From Phycisphaerales bacterium (GTDB lineage: Bacteria > Planctomycetota > Phycisphaerae > Tepidisphaerales > Tepidisphaeraceae), in contig JAQGHJ010000896.1 of the NCBI GenBank assembly GCA_028288905.1, positions 1 through 5,937 of the forward strand: a stretch of 5,937 nt of DNA, written 5' to 3'. Every line of letters starts with the position of its first letter. The first letter of the stretch is position 1. The notes beneath the pieces are model-generated. The model made no database searches. It had not been told where the DNA came from and worked only from the letters and a program-made list of their open reading frames with translations. Position numbers and translations under genes: made by a program. Shown in pieces: positions 4,289 through 5,937 of this stretch.

Positions 4289-5937
4289 ATGGTGCACGCC
4301 CGCCCCTGGCTCCCTCGCCTCCTCGTCTTGCTGTTGGGCGTCGTCGCTGCCGCCGGCCGGCCGGCTCGCGCGGCGGCCGACCCGGCCGCCCCCGCCTCGG
4401 TGCCATCGTCGGTGCCGGCTCGGCCGAACATCCTGTTTATCATGACCGACGACCACGCCGCCCACGCAATCTCCGCGTACGGCAGCAAGGTGAACGCGAC
4501 GCCGAACATGGACCGCATCGCGGCCGAGGGCGTGCGGTTCGACCGCTTCTTCGTCACCAACTCGATCTGCACCCCGAGCCGGGCGACGATCCTGACCGGC
4601 AAGTACAGCCACCTGAACGGCGTGCCGGTTTTCAACCACCTCGACGGGTCTCAGCCGACCGTCGCCAAGTACCTCCAGGCGGCCGGGTACCACACCGGCA
4701 TGATCGGCAAGTGGCACCTAGGGTCGGACCCGACAGGGTTCGACGAGTGGACGATCCTGCCGGGGCAGGGCGCGTACTACGACCCGGTGTTCATCGGCCC
4801 CAAGGGCCGGCAGGTCATCAAGGGGTACGTCACCGAGATCACGACCGACCTGGGCATCAAGTTCCTGGACGGGCGGCCGAAGGACAAGCCGTTCTTCCTC
4901 ATGCTGCACCACAAGGCCCCGCACCGGCCGTGGGAACCGTCGCCGAAGTACCGCGACGCGTTCCGCCAGCGGCACATCCCCGAGCCGCCGGCGCTGCGGG
5001 ACGACTACGCGACCCGGACGGACGCGCTCAGGGAGAACAAGCAGCGGGTGTTCGACGACCTGACCCGCCGCGACCTGAAGCTCGACCCGCCGGCCGACCT
5101 CAAGCCCGGCCCGGACCGGCAGGCGTGGCTCAACGTCAAGCCGACGGAGGTCGAGACGGAGGTGGGCGGCAAGCGGGTCACGCTGACCGGCCACGCCCTG
5201 GAGAAGTGGAAGTACCAACGGTACATGCAGGACTACCTCGCCTGCGTGCAGTCGGTCGACGACTCGGTCGGGGCGGTGCTGGACTACCTCGACAAGAACA
5301 AGCTGCGGGACAACACGCTGGTGGTCTACACGTCCGACCAGGGGTTCTTCCTGGGCGACCACGGGCTGTTCGACAAGCGGTTCATGTACGAGCCGTCTTT
5401 CAAGACGCCAGTCCTGGTGCGGTGGCCCGGCGTGGCGCGGGCGGGGGCGACGCAGACGGCGATCGCGGGGAACCAAGACTTCGCCCCCACGTTCATGGCC
5501 GCCGCCGAGCTGCCGGTGCCGCCGGACATGCAGGGCGCGAGCCTGGTCCCGCTGTTGGCCGGCGACGCCCCGCCGACGTGGCGGACGAGCTACTACTACC
5601 GCTACTACCACGACCCCGGCGACCACAACACCGCCCGCCACTACGGCGTGCGGACGGCCGACTACAAGCTGATCTACTTCTGGAAGAAGGACCAGTGGGA
5701 ACTGTACGACCTGCACCAGGACCCGGACGAGCTGCACAACGTGTACGCCGAACCGGCCTACAAGAAGGTCCGCGAAGACCTCAAAGTCGAGCTGCAGCGG
5801 CTGAAGAAAGAACTGAAGGACGACGACCAGTTCGCCGAGACGACGCCGAGGGACGACGTAGACGCCATGGGACGGGCGGCCGCCAACCCGCCGGGCGGCG
5901 GCGGGACCCGGCCAGCGAACGGACCGGCGTCGCGGCC
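4289..5937 (+). CDS. Secreted sulfatase (type I, formylglycine-dependent), cut at the right edge
   Basis: The frame is open from ATG 4289 to the window end (549 codons, no stop), so the C-terminus is missing. It is an alkaline-phosphatase-fold sulfatase that removes sulfate esters, in planctomycetes mostly from sulfated polysaccharides. Residues 2-29 form a Sec-type signal peptide (basic start, LLVLLLGVVAAA core, ARAA near the cut), so it acts outside the cytoplasm. Metal-site residues Asp54-Asp55 lie in PNILFIMTDDH (46-56). The CTPSR motif at 94-98 supplies Cys94 for conversion to formylglycine by a maturase elsewhere. GKWHLG (140-145), HHKAPH (207-212), TSDQGFFLGDHG (348-359) and DKR (362-364) complete the active site. 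ELYDLHQDPDELHNVY (471-486) is the usual C-terminal signature. The layout resembles the acetylglucosamine-6-sulfatase (S1_11-like) branch, a tentative subfamily. A Gly/Pro-rich tail follows residue 525. There is no Shine-Dalgarno site; the signal peptide supports the start. Confidence 0.96.
   Translation, partial: MVHARPWLPRLLVLLLGVVAAAGRPARAAADPAAPASVPSSVPARPNILFIMTDDHAAHAISAYGSKVNATPNMDRIAAEGVRFDRFFVTNSICTPSRATILTGKYSHLNGVPVFNHLDGSQPTVAKYLQAAGYHTGMIGKWHLGSDPTGFDEWTILPGQGAYYDPVFIGPKGRQVIKGYVTEITTDLGIKFLDGRPKDKPFFLMLHHKAPHRPWEPSPKYRDAFRQRHIPEPPALRDDYATRTDALRENKQRVFDDLTRRDLKLDPPADLKPGPDRQAWLNVKPTEVETEVGGKRVTLTGHALEKWKYQRYMQDYLACVQSVDDSVGAVLDYLDKNKLRDNTLVVYTSDQGFFLGDHGLFDKRFMYEPSFKTPVLVRWPGVARAGATQTAIAGNQDFAPTFMAAAELPVPPDMQGASLVPLLAGDAPPTWRTSYYYRYYHDPGDHNTARHYGVRTADYKLIYFWKKDQWELYDLHQDPDELHNVYAEPAYKKVREDLKVELQRLKKELKDDDQFAETTPRDDVDAMGRAAANPPGGGGTRPANGPASR

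Noticed and set aside
3369..4445. 358-codon plus-strand frame across DedA
   Set aside because: The composition is Ser/Pro/Arg-rich with no family motifs, and it is antisense to clear DedA membrane segments.
3989..4717. In-frame upstream extension of DedA into the sulfatase gene
   Set aside because: It would overlap the conserved sulfatase sequence on the other strand, and the added residues look like chance translation of GC-rich DNA.
4718..5737. 339-codon open frame antisense to the sulfatase
   Set aside because: It is an Arg/Val-rich mirror of a strongly conserved plus-strand gene with complete active-site motifs; GC-rich codon use keeps the opposite frame open.

Overview
The window is GC-rich bacterial DNA carrying six protein-coding genes and no RNA genes, CRISPR array or recognisable transposase. 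A secreted formylglycine-type sulfatase, the very high GC content, the patchy use of Shine-Dalgarno sites and an intergenic repeat built from GCGAAG units together suggest a planctomycete, most likely of the Gemmata group. This is inference from style and gene content; no marker gene is present.

Layout. Five genes lie on the minus strand. In order of transcription from right to left they are: a DedA-family membrane protein (3988 to 3101), a Mn-type superoxide dismutase (2755 to 2135), a small ComJ-like protein (1793 to 1320), an SRPBCC ligand-binding-fold protein (1177 to 653) and a small uncharacterised helical protein (612 to 193). A sixth minus-strand frame starts at 142 and runs off the left edge; its first 47 residues resemble the N-terminus of erythromycin-esterase-family proteins. 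The only plus-strand gene is a secreted sulfatase that starts at 4289, divergent from the DedA gene, and is cut by the right edge before its stop codon.

Non-coding parts. The 345-base gap between DedA and superoxide dismutase holds a long imperfect inverted repeat (2911-2966 with 3036-3100) whose right arm abuts the DedA stop codon. It also holds a plausible superoxide dismutase promoter (2862-2890). A perfect 15-bp hairpin at 2051-2083 lies just downstream of the superoxide dismutase gene. The 300-base gap between DedA and the sulfatase must hold divergent promoters; only the DedA side shows a candidate. The 1794-2050 stretch shows nothing convincing.

How the genes fit together. No single pathway is evident. 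Superoxide dismutase handles oxidative stress, DedA proteins act in membrane lipid and envelope homeostasis, and the sulfatase removes sulfate from polysaccharides outside the cytoplasm. The SRPBCC gene, the small helical gene and the esterase-like gene are close enough (40 and 50 bases apart) to be one transcript. I found no convincing novel system. The most unusual element is the GCGAAG inverted repeat, followed by the ComJ-like gene that has no nuclease partner in view.
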